Made by a program: the position numbers and the translations under genes. From contig JAFQTS010000084.1 in the NCBI GenBank assembly GCA_017408915.1, positions 1 through 44,403 on the forward strand: a stretch of DNA of 44,403 nucleotides. The letters are read 5' to 3'. The notes beneath the pieces are model-generated. The model saw nothing but the letters and a program-made list of their open reading frames with translations. It did not search any database and was not told where the DNA came from. Below are positions 31,877-40,194 of the stretch, one piece after another; positions within the stretch are counted from its first letter, which is position 1; each line of letters starts with the position of its first letter. The DNA comes from Oscillospiraceae bacterium. Its GTDB lineage: Bacteria; Bacillota; Clostridia; Oscillospirales; Oscillospiraceae.

Positions 31877-33307
31877 ATGCAAGCTATTGAAAACGCACTG
31901 TATCCTATTGTCTGTGACATTAACGGATACGTATCCAACTACGTGCTGGTGATCCTGCTGATCGCTGTGGGTCTGTGGTTCACCATCCGTACCCGCTTCG
32001 TGCAGGTTCGCTGCTTCGGCGAGGGTATGAAGAAGGTCTTTGGTAACCTCTCTCTCCGCGGCAAGAAGCAGGAGTCCGGTATGAGCTCTTTCCAGGCACT
32101 GGCTACCGCTATCGCCGCACAGGTGGGTACCGGTAACATCGTCGGTGCTTCCGGCGCTATCCTGGTGGGTGGCCCCGGCGCCATCTTCTGGATGTGGGTC
32201 ATCGCCTTCTTCGGCATGGCTACCATCTACGCTGAGGCTACCTTGGCACAGAAGACCCGCACTGTGGACGCTGACGGCAACGTCAAGGGCGGCCCCGTGT
32301 ACTACATCACCCATGCCTTCAAGGGCGGCTTCGGTAAGTTCCTTGCCGGCTTCTTCGCTGTGGCTATCGTGCTGGCTCTGGGCTTCATGGGCTGCATGGT
32401 CCAGTCCAACTCCATCGGTGAGTCCTTCAACACCGCTTTCGGTATCCCTACCTGGATCGTGGGTGTGGTGCTGGTGATCATCTGCGGTATCATCTTCCTG
32501 GGCGGCGTGCAGCGTCTGGCTTCCGTCACGGAGAAGATCGTGCCCATTATGGCCGGTATCTTCCTGCTGGGCGGCCTCATCGTGCTGATCGCCCGCATCC
32601 AGTATCTCCCCGCTACCATCGGTATGATCTTCAAGTATGCCTTCGTGCCTCAGGCCATCATCGGCGGTGGCTTCGGTGCTGCTATCAAGGCTGCTATTTC
32701 TCAGGGCGCTAAGCGCGGCCTGTTCTCCAACGAGGCCGGTATGGGTTCTACCCCCCACGCTCACGCGCAGGCTAACGTGGCTCACCCCCACGATCAGGGC
32801 GTTGTGGCTATGGCCGGTGTGTTTATCGACACCTTCGTGGTGCTGACCCTGAACGCTCTCGTCATCATCTCCACCCTGTACACCAAGGGTGGCCCCCTCT
32901 ACGAGTGCGGTGCCGCTGCTGCCAGCACCGTGCTGACCAAGACCAACCTTGCCCAGACCGCTTTCGGTATGGTCTTCGGCGAGAAGTTCGGCGCCATCTT
33001 CGTGGCGATCTGCCTGTTCTTCTTCGCGTTCTCCACCGTTCTGAGCTGGAACCTGTTTGGTAAGATCAACGCCAACTACCTCTTCGGCAAGAAGAATCCC
33101 AAGCGCTGCACCATCATCTACACCGTCATCGCTCTGATTTTCGTGCTGGTGGGTACCATGGTCAGCAACAACCTGGTTTGGGAACTGACCGACTTCTTCA
33201 ACTATCTCATGGTTCTGCCCAACGCCATCGCCCTGTTTGCCCTCACCGGCATCGTGGTGAAGTGCGCCAAGGAAGGCATCGAGAAGAAGAACGCCGCCAA
33301 GAAGTAA
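31877..33307 (+). CDS. Alanine/glycine:cation symporter (AGCS family)
   Basis: The 476-residue product has 10-11 helices. AGCS signatures are SSFQALATAIAAQVGTGNIV with GASGAILVGGPGAIFWMW (about 70-110) and ISQGAKRGLFSNEAGMGSTP (about 274-293), the family's P-signature. It imports glycine, alanine or both with Na+ or H+. The glycine riboswitch in front of it favours glycine as the physiological substrate. TTAGGAGG precedes the ATG. Codon use is highly biased towards C-ending codons, suggesting strong expression. Confidence 0.94.
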   Translation: MQAIENALYPIVCDINGYVSNYVLVILLIAVGLWFTIRTRFVQVRCFGEGMKKVFGNLSLRGKKQESGMSSFQALATAIAAQVGTGNIVGASGAILVGGPGAIFWMWVIAFFGMATIYAEATLAQKTRTVDADGNVKGGPVYYITHAFKGGFGKFLAGFFAVAIVLALGFMGCMVQSNSIGESFNTAFGIPTWIVGVVLVIICGIIFLGGVQRLASVTEKIVPIMAGIFLLGGLIVLIARIQYLPATIGMIFKYAFVPQAIIGGGFGAAIKAAISQGAKRGLFSNEAGMGSTPHAHAQANVAHPHDQGVVAMAGVFIDTFVVLTLNALVIISTLYTKGGPLYECGAAAASTVLTKTNLAQTAFGMVFGEKFGAIFVAICLFFFAFSTVLSWNLFGKINANYLFGKKNPKRCTIIYTVIALIFVLVGTMVSNNLVWELTDFFNYLMVLPNAIALFALTGIVVKCAKEGIEKKNAAKK

Positions 33308-33312
33308 GCGGC

Positions 33313-33342
33313 TTGACACCCTCTCGTCCCATCGGGTATAAT
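33313..33342 (+). promoter_or_regulatory. Promoter of pepD
   Basis: Consensus TTGACA (33313-33318), 18-bp spacer, consensus TATAAT (33337-33342). The start site is near 33349, just upstream of a terminator-like hairpin. Confidence 0.78.
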
Positions 33343-33357
33343 TCCATATGGTACATC

Positions 33358-33393
33358 GAAACGACCGGTGCATCCTTGCGCCGGTCGTTTTTT
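33358..33393 (+). terminator. Intrinsic terminator between pepD promoter and pepD
   Basis: ACGACCGGTGC (33361-33371), loop ATCCTT, GCGCCGGTCGT (33378-33388), one wobble, then six T's. It can end the AGCS transcript, but it also lies inside the short leader of the pepD promoter. Confidence 0.85.
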
Positions 33394-33413
33394 CTATCGA
33401 AGGAGGAACGCCT

Positions 33414-34862
33414 ATGTCCGTACTGGAGAACTGTCAGCCGAAGAAGGTCTTTGCCTTTTTTGAGGAGCTCTGTGCCATTCCCCACGGCTCTCACAATACC
33501 AAGGCTATCAGCGACTACTGCGTGGCCTTTGCCAAGTCCCGCGGCCTTGCGGTGGAGCAGGACGCTCATAATAATGTCATCATCCGCAAGGCAGCTTCTG
33601 CAGGCTTTGAGCATGCGCCTACGGTGATTTTGCAGGGACATTTGGACATGGTCTGCGTCAAGGATGCCGATTGCTCAAAGGATATGGCAAAGGAAGGCCT
33701 CGACCTTGTGGTGGAAGGGGAATTTGTCCGCGCCAAGGGTACCTCTTTGGGTGGTGACGACGGCATCGCCGTGGCGATGGCGCTGGCGATTTTGGATGAC
33801 GACACGCTGCCCCATCCCGCGCTGGAGGCACTGTTCACCGTGGATGAAGAGGTGGGCATGCTGGGCGCGATGGCGCTGGATTTCTCCTCTCTCAAGGGGC
33901 GGTGGCTGATCAACATCGATTCCGAGGAAGAGGGCATTATCACCGTGGGCTGTGCCGGCGGCACGACGCTGGATTGCCTGCTGCCCCTCCGTCGTGAGGA
34001 GCGCTGCGGTGTGTGCTGTACCGTGACCCTTGCGGGTCTTAAGGGCGGTCACAGTGGTACGGAGATCCACAAGGGCCGCGCCAGTGCTACGGCGCTGCTG
34101 GGCCGCTTGCTGCAGGAAATGGCCTCTGCCGCGCCCTACGGCCTTGTGACGCTGCAGGGCGGCACGGTGGGCAATGCCATCCCCTGTACCGCCGAGACGA
34201 CGCTGGTGGCCTCAGCAGGCGATTTGGCTGCTTTGCAGGCTGCCTGTGCGCAGTGCGCCGCCGCGCTGCGCCATGAGTACGCCGTCACCGATGGAGATAT
34301 GAACATCACCTTCGCAGCAGGTGAGGAGACCACCGTCGCTGCTGTGGATGCCGCGGGTACGAACGCTGCCGTGTTTGCCTTAGCGCAGCTGCCCCAAGGC
34401 GTGGTGACCATGAGTCAAGACATGGAGGGCTTGGTGCAAACCTCCCTCAACTTGGGTGTGCTGACCATGAGCGAGAGCGAGATGCAGATGCGGTTCACCA
34501 TCCGTAGCAGCATGGAGAGCCAAAAGCTGTGGCTGCGCCACCGTTTGGAGCGCTTTATGGCCTTCGTAGGCGGTAAGGCGGAAGTCGTCACCGACTATCC
34601 TGGCTGGGAGTTCCGCCGTGACTCTGCCTTCCGTGAGTTAGTGGTAGCGTGCTACCGTGAGCAGTACGGCGCAGAGCCGGAGGTGGCGGCCATCCACGCG
34701 GGTTTGGAGTGCGGCATCCTTTGCGGTAAGGCCCCTGACCTCGACTGTGTCTCCATCGGCCCCGACATCCACGATATCCACTCTCCCCAAGAGCGCCTCA
34801 GCATTTCTTCCACTCAGCGTGTGTATGAGCTGGTGCTGAAGGTGTTGGAGAAGTGTAGGTAA
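33414..34862 (+). CDS. pepD: Beta-Ala-Xaa / aminoacyl-histidine dipeptidase (M20 family)
   Basis: The 482-residue product starts at ATG 33414 with AAGGAGG upstream; an in-frame start at 33348 would include the terminator and was rejected. M20 metallopeptidase features: LQGHLDMVCVKD (zinc His and Asp, about 78-89), GTSLGGDDGIAVAMALAIL (bridging Asp), FTVDEEVGMLGA (catalytic and zinc Glu pair) and IHAGLECGIL (zinc-binding Glu/His side). PepD (Xaa-His dipeptidase, carnosinase) cleaves dipeptides in the cytoplasm and supplies free amino acids. The dimerisation (lid) domain is the middle region, about 190-380. Confidence 0.94.
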   Translation: MSVLENCQPKKVFAFFEELCAIPHGSHNTKAISDYCVAFAKSRGLAVEQDAHNNVIIRKAASAGFEHAPTVILQGHLDMVCVKDADCSKDMAKEGLDLVVEGEFVRAKGTSLGGDDGIAVAMALAILDDDTLPHPALEALFTVDEEVGMLGAMALDFSSLKGRWLINIDSEEEGIITVGCAGGTTLDCLLPLRREERCGVCCTVTLAGLKGGHSGTEIHKGRASATALLGRLLQEMASAAPYGLVTLQGGTVGNAIPCTAETTLVASAGDLAALQAACAQCAAALRHEYAVTDGDMNITFAAGEETTVAAVDAAGTNAAVFALAQLPQGVVTMSQDMEGLVQTSLNLGVLTMSESEMQMRFTIRSSMESQKLWLRHRLERFMAFVGGKAEVVTDYPGWEFRRDSAFRELVVACYREQYGAEPEVAAIHAGLECGILCGKAPDLDCVSIGPDIHDIHSPQERLSISSTQRVYELVLKVLEKCR

Positions 34863-34868
34863 AAAGGA

Positions 34869-34900
34869 ATAGCGGTATGGTCAAATGACCATACCGCTAT
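34869..34900. terminator. Terminator hairpin between pepD and DUF6506 gene
   Basis: ATAGCGGTATGGTC (34869-34882), loop AAAT, GACCATACCGCTAT (34887-34900). The T-tract is better on the minus strand (TCCTTTTT) than on plus (CTTAAT). Confidence 0.82.
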
Positions 34901-34918
34901 CTTAATCACTGCAAAGCA

Positions 34919-35218
34919 TCAAAAGAGCAGATCGCCGCTCTTGTTGTCGAGACCGGGATGACCATCGAAACGAACGACACCCACAGCGGCCTTGCCTTCC
35001 ACGGCGTCCACGATCATGGCCGTGCCCTTGTGGCCGAAGCCGCCGCACAGCTCGATAGCGCCGTAGCCCTCGTTGACCAGTTCCTTTGCCACTGCCACTG
35101 CGTCAGCGTAGTCCTTCACGCCGATAGAGGTCAGCTCCACAGCGGGAGTAGCGTTCACTGCGCGATGTGCCTTGGAATCTGCGCCGCCTGCCAGGAACAA
35201 AAATGCTGCTTTCAACAT
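34919..35218 (-). CDS. DUF6506 family protein
   Basis: The 99-residue product starts at ATG 35218, with AAGGAG 9 bases upstream; an extension to 35254 has no ribosome site. The sequence begins MLKAAFLFLAGGADSKAHRA and continues VKDYADAVAVAKELVNEGYG and AIELCGGFGHKGTAMIVDAV, closing with VGVVRFDGHPG. These match the small single-domain DUF6506 proteins of Firmicutes, which have an alternating alpha/beta pattern. No function is known. It stands alone between two terminator or promoter regions. Confidence 0.82.
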   Translation of the reverse strand: MLKAAFLFLAGGADSKAHRAVNATPAVELTSIGVKDYADAVAVAKELVNEGYGAIELCGGFGHKGTAMIVDAVEGKAAVGVVRFDGHPGLDNKSGDLLF

Positions 35219-35377
35219 AGAAAACACTCCTTTATTTAATGGATTTTTGCGCATTTTCAGCTTGCTAACAGCATAGCACAGTCTGTGGCGAAGTTCAAGG
35301 GATTTTGAGATCGGAGAGGGAAAGAAGCTTTACCGTGGGGGAGGGGAGAGTGAATGGCATTTATATATGCGATCCAA

Positions 35378-35419
35378 AATTTAATTTTATCATTTTTATA
35401 AAAATGATAAAATTAAATT
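35378..35419. repeat. 42-bp perfect AT-rich palindrome
   Basis: Two 21-base arms with no spacer: the left arm AATTTAATTTTATCATTTTTA (35378-35398) is mirrored exactly to 35419, with the centre between 35398 and 35399. Only two G-C pairs per duplex (the C at 35391 and the G at 35406). Its end overlaps the -35 of the Fic/R-M promoter by two bases. Confidence 0.95.
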
Positions 35420-35446
35420 GACTTATGAGTTTGTTAGGCATATACT
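35418..35446 (+). promoter_or_regulatory. Promoter of Fic / type I R-M operon
   Basis: TTGACT (35418-35423), 17-bp spacer, TATACT (35441-35446). Start site near 35453. The leader has a small AGGCA (35449-35453)/TGCCT (35463-35467) hairpin followed by T's, and the same TGCC can instead pair with GGCA at 35473-35476. The spacer 35219-35377 shows no gene. Confidence 0.82.
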
Positions 35447-35490
35447 ATAGGCAAGGAAATACTGCCTTTTTCGGCAATTGAGGTATGACT

Positions 35491-36546
35491 ATGCGAAATT
35501 ATGATTTACAAAACAAATGGCAGAAGTTGCTTACACCTGACATCGTGGCATTGCTCACCCAAATCCACGAGTTTAAAGGTGAGCAGAATCTTTTCATTGA
35601 AGCCAACAAGGATACCTTAACGCAGCTGGTTGAGATCGCGAAGATTCAAAGCACGGAGGCATCCAATAAAATCGAGGGCATTTACACCTCTGATGAGCGG
35701 CTCAAAAAGCTCGTGTTGGATAAGACGATGCCTCGCACCAGAAACGAGCAGGAGATTGCAGGATATCGCGATGTTTTGGCAATGATCCACGAGAACTATG
35801 AATATATTCCTCTGCGTCCGACCATGCTTCTTCAGTTTCATCGCGACCTCTATAAGTTCAGCGGAAAGGCTATGGGCGGCAGCTATAAAAACTCCGACAA
35901 CATCATTGCAGAAACGGATGCAGACGGAAATCGTTTTGTTCGATTTCAGCCCGTACCTGCATGGGAAACTGCTGAGGCTATCGACTTGGCCTGCCAAGCC
36001 TATGACGAGGCGGTGCAGATGGGAGGAGACCCTCTGCTGCTGATTCCTATGTTTATTCTGGATTTTCTCTGTATTCACCCCTTCAACGATGGAAACGGGC
36101 GCTTGAGCCGTTTGCTGACCCTGTTGCTCCTTTACCGTAGCGGCTATATTGTCGGAAAATATATCAGTATCGAAAAAGTCATCGAAGAGAGTAAAGAAAC
36201 CTACTACGAGGCATTGCAGCAAAGTTCTGTGGGCTGGCATGAGCGCGAAAATGACTATGTCCCCTTCGTTTCTTACCTCCTTGGCGTGATCGTTGCCGCA
36301 TATCGCGAGTTTTCTTCCCGTGTGCAGCTGTTGATCACCAGCGGTATGTCCAAACCTGACCGCATCCGTGAGCTCATTAAGAATACCCTTGGCAAGGTAA
36401 CAAAAACGGAGATCTTGGCGCAGTGTCCCGATATCAGCCAAGCGACTGTGCAGCGCACACTGATCGACCTACAACAAAAAGAAGAAATCATCAAACTGGG
36501 CGGCGGACGCTATACCGCCTATACTTGGAACAGGGAGAGAGATTGA
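35491..36546 (+). CDS. Fic-family protein (class II, probable AMPylase) with C-terminal winged helix
   Basis: 351 residues from ATG 35491, seven bases after TGAGG; the ATG at 35485 is too close to it. The inhibitory helix motif SNKIEG (58-63, Ser-x-x-x-Glu-Gly) marks an autoinhibited class II Fic. The catalytic loop is complete, HPFNDGNGRLSR (196-207), so AMP transfer onto a target Tyr/Ser/Thr is chemically possible. A C-terminal winged helix (about 285-350; KVTKTEILAQCPDISQATVQ) could bind DNA, perhaps the nearby palindrome. It ends one base before hsdM and should be in the same operon. Confidence 0.93.
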   Translation: MRNYDLQNKWQKLLTPDIVALLTQIHEFKGEQNLFIEANKDTLTQLVEIAKIQSTEASNKIEGIYTSDERLKKLVLDKTMPRTRNEQEIAGYRDVLAMIHENYEYIPLRPTMLLQFHRDLYKFSGKAMGGSYKNSDNIIAETDADGNRFVRFQPVPAWETAEAIDLACQAYDEAVQMGGDPLLLIPMFILDFLCIHPFNDGNGRLSRLLTLLLLYRSGYIVGKYISIEKVIEESKETYYEALQQSSVGWHERENDYVPFVSYLLGVIVAAYREFSSRVQLLITSGMSKPDRIRELIKNTLGKVTKTEILAQCPDISQATVQRTLIDLQQKEEIIKLGGGRYTAYTWNRERD

Positions 36547-36547
36547 T

Positions 36548-38044
36548 ATGATTACAGGCGAACTTAAAAATAGAATCGACGGCTTGTGGAATATTTTCGC
36601 CGCAGGCGGCCTTGTGAATCCCTTGGATGTTATTGAGCAGGTCACCTATCTGATGTTCATCCGCGATTTGGATGATGTGGATAATCTCCGCGCAAAGGAG
36701 TGCGCCATGCTGGGTCTGCCCCATAAGAGCATCTTCGCCGATGAAGTGCAGGTGGGCGAGCGCACCATCCACGGCAGCCAACTGAAGTGGTCGGTGTTCC
36801 ACGATTTCCCCGCAGGAAAGATGTACTCTGTCATGCAGGAATGGGTGTTCCCCTTTATCAAGACCCTCCACGGCGATAAAAACAGCGCCTATTCCAAGTA
36901 CATGGACGATGCCATCTTTAAGCTGCCCACGCCGCTGCTGCTGAGCAAGGTGGTGGACTGCCTTGACGACATCTATACTCAGATGGCACAGCTACAGGAC
37001 ACCGACATTCGCGGAGATGTGTACGAGTACCTCCTCAGTAAAATCAGCCAGTCCGGTCGCAATGGTCAGTTCCGCACGCCCCGCCATATTATCCGCATGA
37101 TGGTGGAACTGATGCAGCCCCGTCCCGATGATGTGATCTGCGACCCCGCCTGTGGCACTTCTGGCTTCCTCGTCACCGCGGGTGAATATCTGAAGGAACA
37201 GCATAAGGAAGAAATCTTCTTCAATAAGCAGAAGAAGGATCACTACATGAACCACATGTTCTTCGGCTACGACATGGACAGAACCATGCTCCGTATCGGT
37301 GCCATGAACATGATGACCCACGGCGTGGATAACCCCTATATCGAGTACCGCGACAGCCTTTCTGACCAAAATACCGATAAGGAGAAGTACTCCCTCATCC
37401 TTGCCAATCCCCCCTTCAAGGGCAGCTTGGATGCCGATACTGTGTCGGCGGATCTGCTGAAAGTCTGCAAGACGAAAAAGACGGAACTGCTGTTCCTCGC
37501 CCTGTTCCTCCGTATGCTGAAGGTAGGCGGTCGCGGCGCGGTCATCGTCCCCGATGGCGTGCTGTTCGGCTCTTCCACCGCCCATAAGGCCATCCGTAAG
37601 GAACTGGTGGACGGTAACCGCCTCGAGGCCGTCATCTCCATGCCCAGCGGCGTGTTCAAGCCCTACGCAGGTGTGTCCACGGGTGTTCTCATCTTCACCA
37701 AGACAGGCCACGGCGGTACGGATAAGGTGTGGTTCTACGACATGACTGCCGACGGCCTCAGTTTGGACGATAAGCGTATCCCTGTGGCGGAGAACGACAT
37801 CCCCGATATTGTTGCCCGATTCCATAACTTGAGGGAGGAGGAAAACCGTCAGCGTACGGACAAGTCCTTCTTCGTGCCCAAGGCGGAGATTGTGGGCAAC
37901 GGCTATGACCTCAGTATCAATAAGTATAAAAAGGCGGAGTACAAGCCCGTGGAGTATCCCTCCACGGAGGAACTGATGGCGCAGCTCCACGAGTTGGAGA
38001 TGGAGATCACCGCAGGCTTGGCAGAGTTGGAGGAGATGCTGTGA
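36548..38044 (+). CDS. hsdM: Type I restriction-modification methyltransferase subunit
   Basis: The 498-residue product has the N-terminal HsdM helical domain (about 5-130) and an N6-adenine methyltransferase domain. Motif I is CDPACGTSGFLV (198-209), which binds S-adenosylmethionine, and motif IV is LANPPF (285-290), the catalytic NPPF that flips and methylates adenine. It forms M2S with HsdS and protects host DNA. The ribosome site overlaps the Fic stop region (AGGGAGAGATTG). Codons are GC-rich, unlike the genes that follow. Its stop overlaps the start of the HEPN-like gene. Confidence 0.96.
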   Translation: MITGELKNRIDGLWNIFAAGGLVNPLDVIEQVTYLMFIRDLDDVDNLRAKECAMLGLPHKSIFADEVQVGERTIHGSQLKWSVFHDFPAGKMYSVMQEWVFPFIKTLHGDKNSAYSKYMDDAIFKLPTPLLLSKVVDCLDDIYTQMAQLQDTDIRGDVYEYLLSKISQSGRNGQFRTPRHIIRMMVELMQPRPDDVICDPACGTSGFLVTAGEYLKEQHKEEIFFNKQKKDHYMNHMFFGYDMDRTMLRIGAMNMMTHGVDNPYIEYRDSLSDQNTDKEKYSLILANPPFKGSLDADTVSADLLKVCKTKKTELLFLALFLRMLKVGGRGAVIVPDGVLFGSSTAHKAIRKELVDGNRLEAVISMPSGVFKPYAGVSTGVLIFTKTGHGGTDKVWFYDMTADGLSLDDKRIPVAENDIPDIVARFHNLREEENRQRTDKSFFVPKAEIVGNGYDLSINKYKKAEYKPVEYPSTEELMAQLHELEMEITAGLAELEEML

Positions 38045-38535
38045 CAGGAAATCGCAGATTTGATAGCATGGAAATGTTTCGCCACGCTTGTGCTTTTGCG
38101 GATTGTGCAGACGTTTGTAGCCGCGAATCTTGGAGCACTGTCAATAGAACAAAATGGTACGGCACACCAGAAATTGTGAACAGGGCCTTTGCGTGTGAAA
38201 TCTATTTAAAAACGCTGTTATTTTACAATTGCATTGCTTATACGAAAGTGCATAGGCTTGCAGAGTTATATGCCCTTTTGCCTGAAAGATTTCGGGAGAC
38301 TATTGACCGTGAAACTTTTCGCCGTTTTGGGCGAACAAAAAATGCGTTTGGAATCAGCTATATTGAAAATATTTCTAATGCATTTTATGATTGGCGCTAT
38401 AGTTTTGAAAAGAGAAGTTTGCATTGTGAGGTTGGATACCTTGACCTATTATGCGATGTGTTGAGAGATTTGTGTTGCCGAGAACTTTACCAAATATCTT
38501 GGAAAGAATATGAAGCTACAAACAAAGAGAGGTGA
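38041..38535 (+). CDS. HEPN-like protein embedded between hsdM and hsdS
   Basis: 164 residues, all-helical by appearance. The segment IVNRAFACEIYLKTLLFYNC, then KVHRLAELYALLPERF and NAFYDWRYSFEKR resembles HEPN domains (helix with Glu-Ile-x-Leu-Lys, then His-x-Leu-x-x-Leu-Tyr, then Trp-Arg-Tyr). The classical R-x4-6-H RNase motif is not clear; RYSFEKRSLH has a longer spacing. GTG 38041 uses GGAGGAG inside hsdM and overlaps its stop by four bases. Base composition drops sharply here, as if the gene came with the following AT-rich insert. A toxin, RNase or adaptor role is possible but not shown. Confidence 0.72.
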   Translation: MTGNRRFDSMEMFRHACAFADCADVCSRESWSTVNRTKWYGTPEIVNRAFACEIYLKTLLFYNCIAYTKVHRLAELYALLPERFRETIDRETFRRFGRTKNAFGISYIENISNAFYDWRYSFEKRSLHCEVGYLDLLCDVLRDLCCRELYQISWKEYEATNKER

Positions 38536-38539
38536 GAAG

Positions 38540-39667
38540 ATGGCGAGATTGGGAGACATTTGTACTATTGTATCAGGTAGTACCCCTAAGAGTAATGTTT
38601 CCGAATACTGGGATGGTGATGTCAAATGGATAACACCAGCAGAACTTTCGGAAGAAAGCTATATCATTAACGATACTGTTCGTCATATTACAGAACTTGG
38701 AGTTGCCAAAACAGGGCTCAAGCCTTTTCCTAAAGGAACGGTGATTTTATCATCAAGAGCGCCTATAGGAAAAACTGCGATTGCAGGTTGTGAAATGTAC
38801 TGCAATCAAGGATTCAAAAACTTGATTTGTTCGGAAAAAATCAACCCTAGGTATTTATATTGGTTTTTAACATGTAATACGGAATATTTAAATTCATTGG
38901 GACGGGGAGCAACATTTAAAGAAATTTCTAAAGAAATTGTTGGAAACATTGAAATTCCGTTGCCAAAAAAAGAAGAGCAAATTGCAATTGCAGAAAAATT
39001 TGAGAAGCTCAATGACCTAATCTCCCTCCGCAAGCAGCAACTTGCAAGACTGGACGAATTGATTAAAGCGCGATTTGTGGAGATGTTTATAGGAAAAGGA
39101 TATCCGACAAAAACGGTGGATGAAGTATCGTTGGGAAAAGGTGAATATGGTGCTCAGTCAGCATCTGTTGAGTATGAGCCAACAAGACCTCGCTATGTAC
39201 GAATTACAGATATAAACGACGATGGAACGCTTAACAACGACGTAGTAGCATCCATCAATCCCGCTGATGACGAGCAGTATAAGTTAGAATACGGAGATTT
39301 TATGTTTGCACGTATGGGAGCTACGGTAGGTAAAACCTATGCTTTCATTGAAGGAAATCAGATTTTTGCAGGATACCTTATACGCTATAGATTGAATCAA
39401 AAACTTATCAATCCCCGTTATCTATTTTGGTATACGAGATTGGACGAGTATTGGAACTGGGTAAAGCTGAACCAAAGCGGCGCAGCACAACCAGGTATTA
39501 ATGCTAAAAAATACGGTTCTCTGCAAATACCACTTCCTCCAATTGAGAAACAAAACGGGTTTGCCGCCTTTGTCGAACAGACCGACAAATCAAAATTAGC
39601 CGTCCAGCAGAGCTTGGACAAGCTGGAGACACTAAAAAAAGCACTGATGCAACGGTTTTTCGGGTGA
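38540..39667 (+). CDS. hsdS: Type I restriction-modification specificity subunit
   Basis: The 375-residue product starts at ATG 38540, after AGGTGAG, which includes the preceding stop. Two target-recognition domains alternate with two conserved helical regions: TRD1 (about 1-130), CR1 (PLPKKEEQIAIAEKFEKLND, to about 180), TRD2 (about 185-325; VEYEPTRPRYVRITDINDDG) and CR2 (PLPPIEKQNGFAAFVEQTDK to the end). Each TRD reads half of a bipartite DNA site; the site cannot be predicted by reading. Length is near normal and no frameshift or inverted half-gene is visible. Strongly AT-rich compared with hsdM. Confidence 0.95.
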   Translation: MARLGDICTIVSGSTPKSNVSEYWDGDVKWITPAELSEESYIINDTVRHITELGVAKTGLKPFPKGTVILSSRAPIGKTAIAGCEMYCNQGFKNLICSEKINPRYLYWFLTCNTEYLNSLGRGATFKEISKEIVGNIEIPLPKKEEQIAIAEKFEKLNDLISLRKQQLARLDELIKARFVEMFIGKGYPTKTVDEVSLGKGEYGAQSASVEYEPTRPRYVRITDINDDGTLNNDVVASINPADDEQYKLEYGDFMFARMGATVGKTYAFIEGNQIFAGYLIRYRLNQKLINPRYLFWYTRLDEYWNWVKLNQSGAAQPGINAKKYGSLQIPLPPIEKQNGFAAFVEQTDKSKLAVQQSLDKLETLKKALMQRFFG

Positions 39668-39738
39668 AACCAGTACAAAAATGAACGGTTATAAGAATAC
39701 TCCGCTCGAAATAGTGCATGGAAGTGTACGCATTCTTG

Positions 39739-39747
39739 TGGTACAAT
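39739..39747 (+). promoter_or_regulatory. Possible internal extended -10 promoter
   Basis: TGG-TACAAT (39739-39747), an extended -10 without a recognisable -35, in the 107-bp gap after hsdS. It may give the two small membrane genes their own transcript. Confidence 0.45.
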
Positions 39748-39774
39748 GTAGAAAATGTGAGGAGAGATTATTAT

Positions 39775-40194
39775 ATGGAATGGAAGGATTTAGCTCCGTG
39801 GATCGCCATTGCAATTACCTTAGCGCTGTCTATTCTTGTTCCTTTGTTTACACAGATAGCAAACAATAGATTCCAACTAAAATTAGAAAAACAACGAGAA
39901 GAACAGGCTGAAAAAAAGCGAGAAGCTGACAGGAAAAGAATTGCGTTTGAGTCCTTTATTCAAAATGTTGGCGGTTGCATTGGATGTGCATCTGAAGTGG
40001 TTATGCAAGGAGCCATCGCAAGCATCAACAATTTGTACATCTATGCACCTAAAGAATGGTGGCCAACACTTGATAAGCTGTGTTGGAATATTCGCAAATA
40101 TGAATGGGATCACGCACTTTCACTCTTTCAAGATTTGAGTAAAAAGATTGCAAAGGCCATTGAAGAAAGCACTTTAATCAAGGAGGAAATATGA
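39775..40194 (+). CDS. Small membrane-anchored coiled-coil protein of unknown function
   Basis: 139 residues from ATG 39775 (GAGGAGAG 10 bases upstream). There is one membrane helix (about 9-27; WIAIAITLALSILVPLFTQI), then a charged coiled coil (KLEKQREEQAEKKREADRKR, about 37-57), then a soluble domain of about 75 residues with paired Cys and Trp (GGCIGCASEV; KEWWPTLDKLCWNI). No family is recognised. The stop overlaps the next start (ATGA), so the two products are made together and may form a membrane complex. AT-rich, between hsdS and hsdR. Confidence 0.75.
   Translation: MEWKDLAPWIAIAITLALSILVPLFTQIANNRFQLKLEKQREEQAEKKREADRKRIAFESFIQNVGGCIGCASEVVMQGAIASINNLYIYAPKEWWPTLDKLCWNIRKYEWDHALSLFQDLSKKIAKAIEESTLIKEEI

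Noticed and set aside
31772-33373. 533-codon minus-strand frame opposite the AGCS symporter
   Set aside because: Extremely rich in His, Asp, Gly and Gln, typical of the shadow of a GC-biased membrane protein gene. It would also run through the riboswitch.
35449-35476. True attenuator in the Fic leader
   Set aside because: AGGCA/TGCCT plus T's and the alternative TGCC/GGCA pairing look suggestive, but stems of four to five pairs are too weak to claim. Noted under the promoter only.
38540-39667. Phase-variable or split hsdS
   Set aside because: I looked for inverted repeats, a second partial hsdS, a recombinase gene and simple-sequence tracts. None is visible, and the single hsdS has both recognition domains and both conserved regions.
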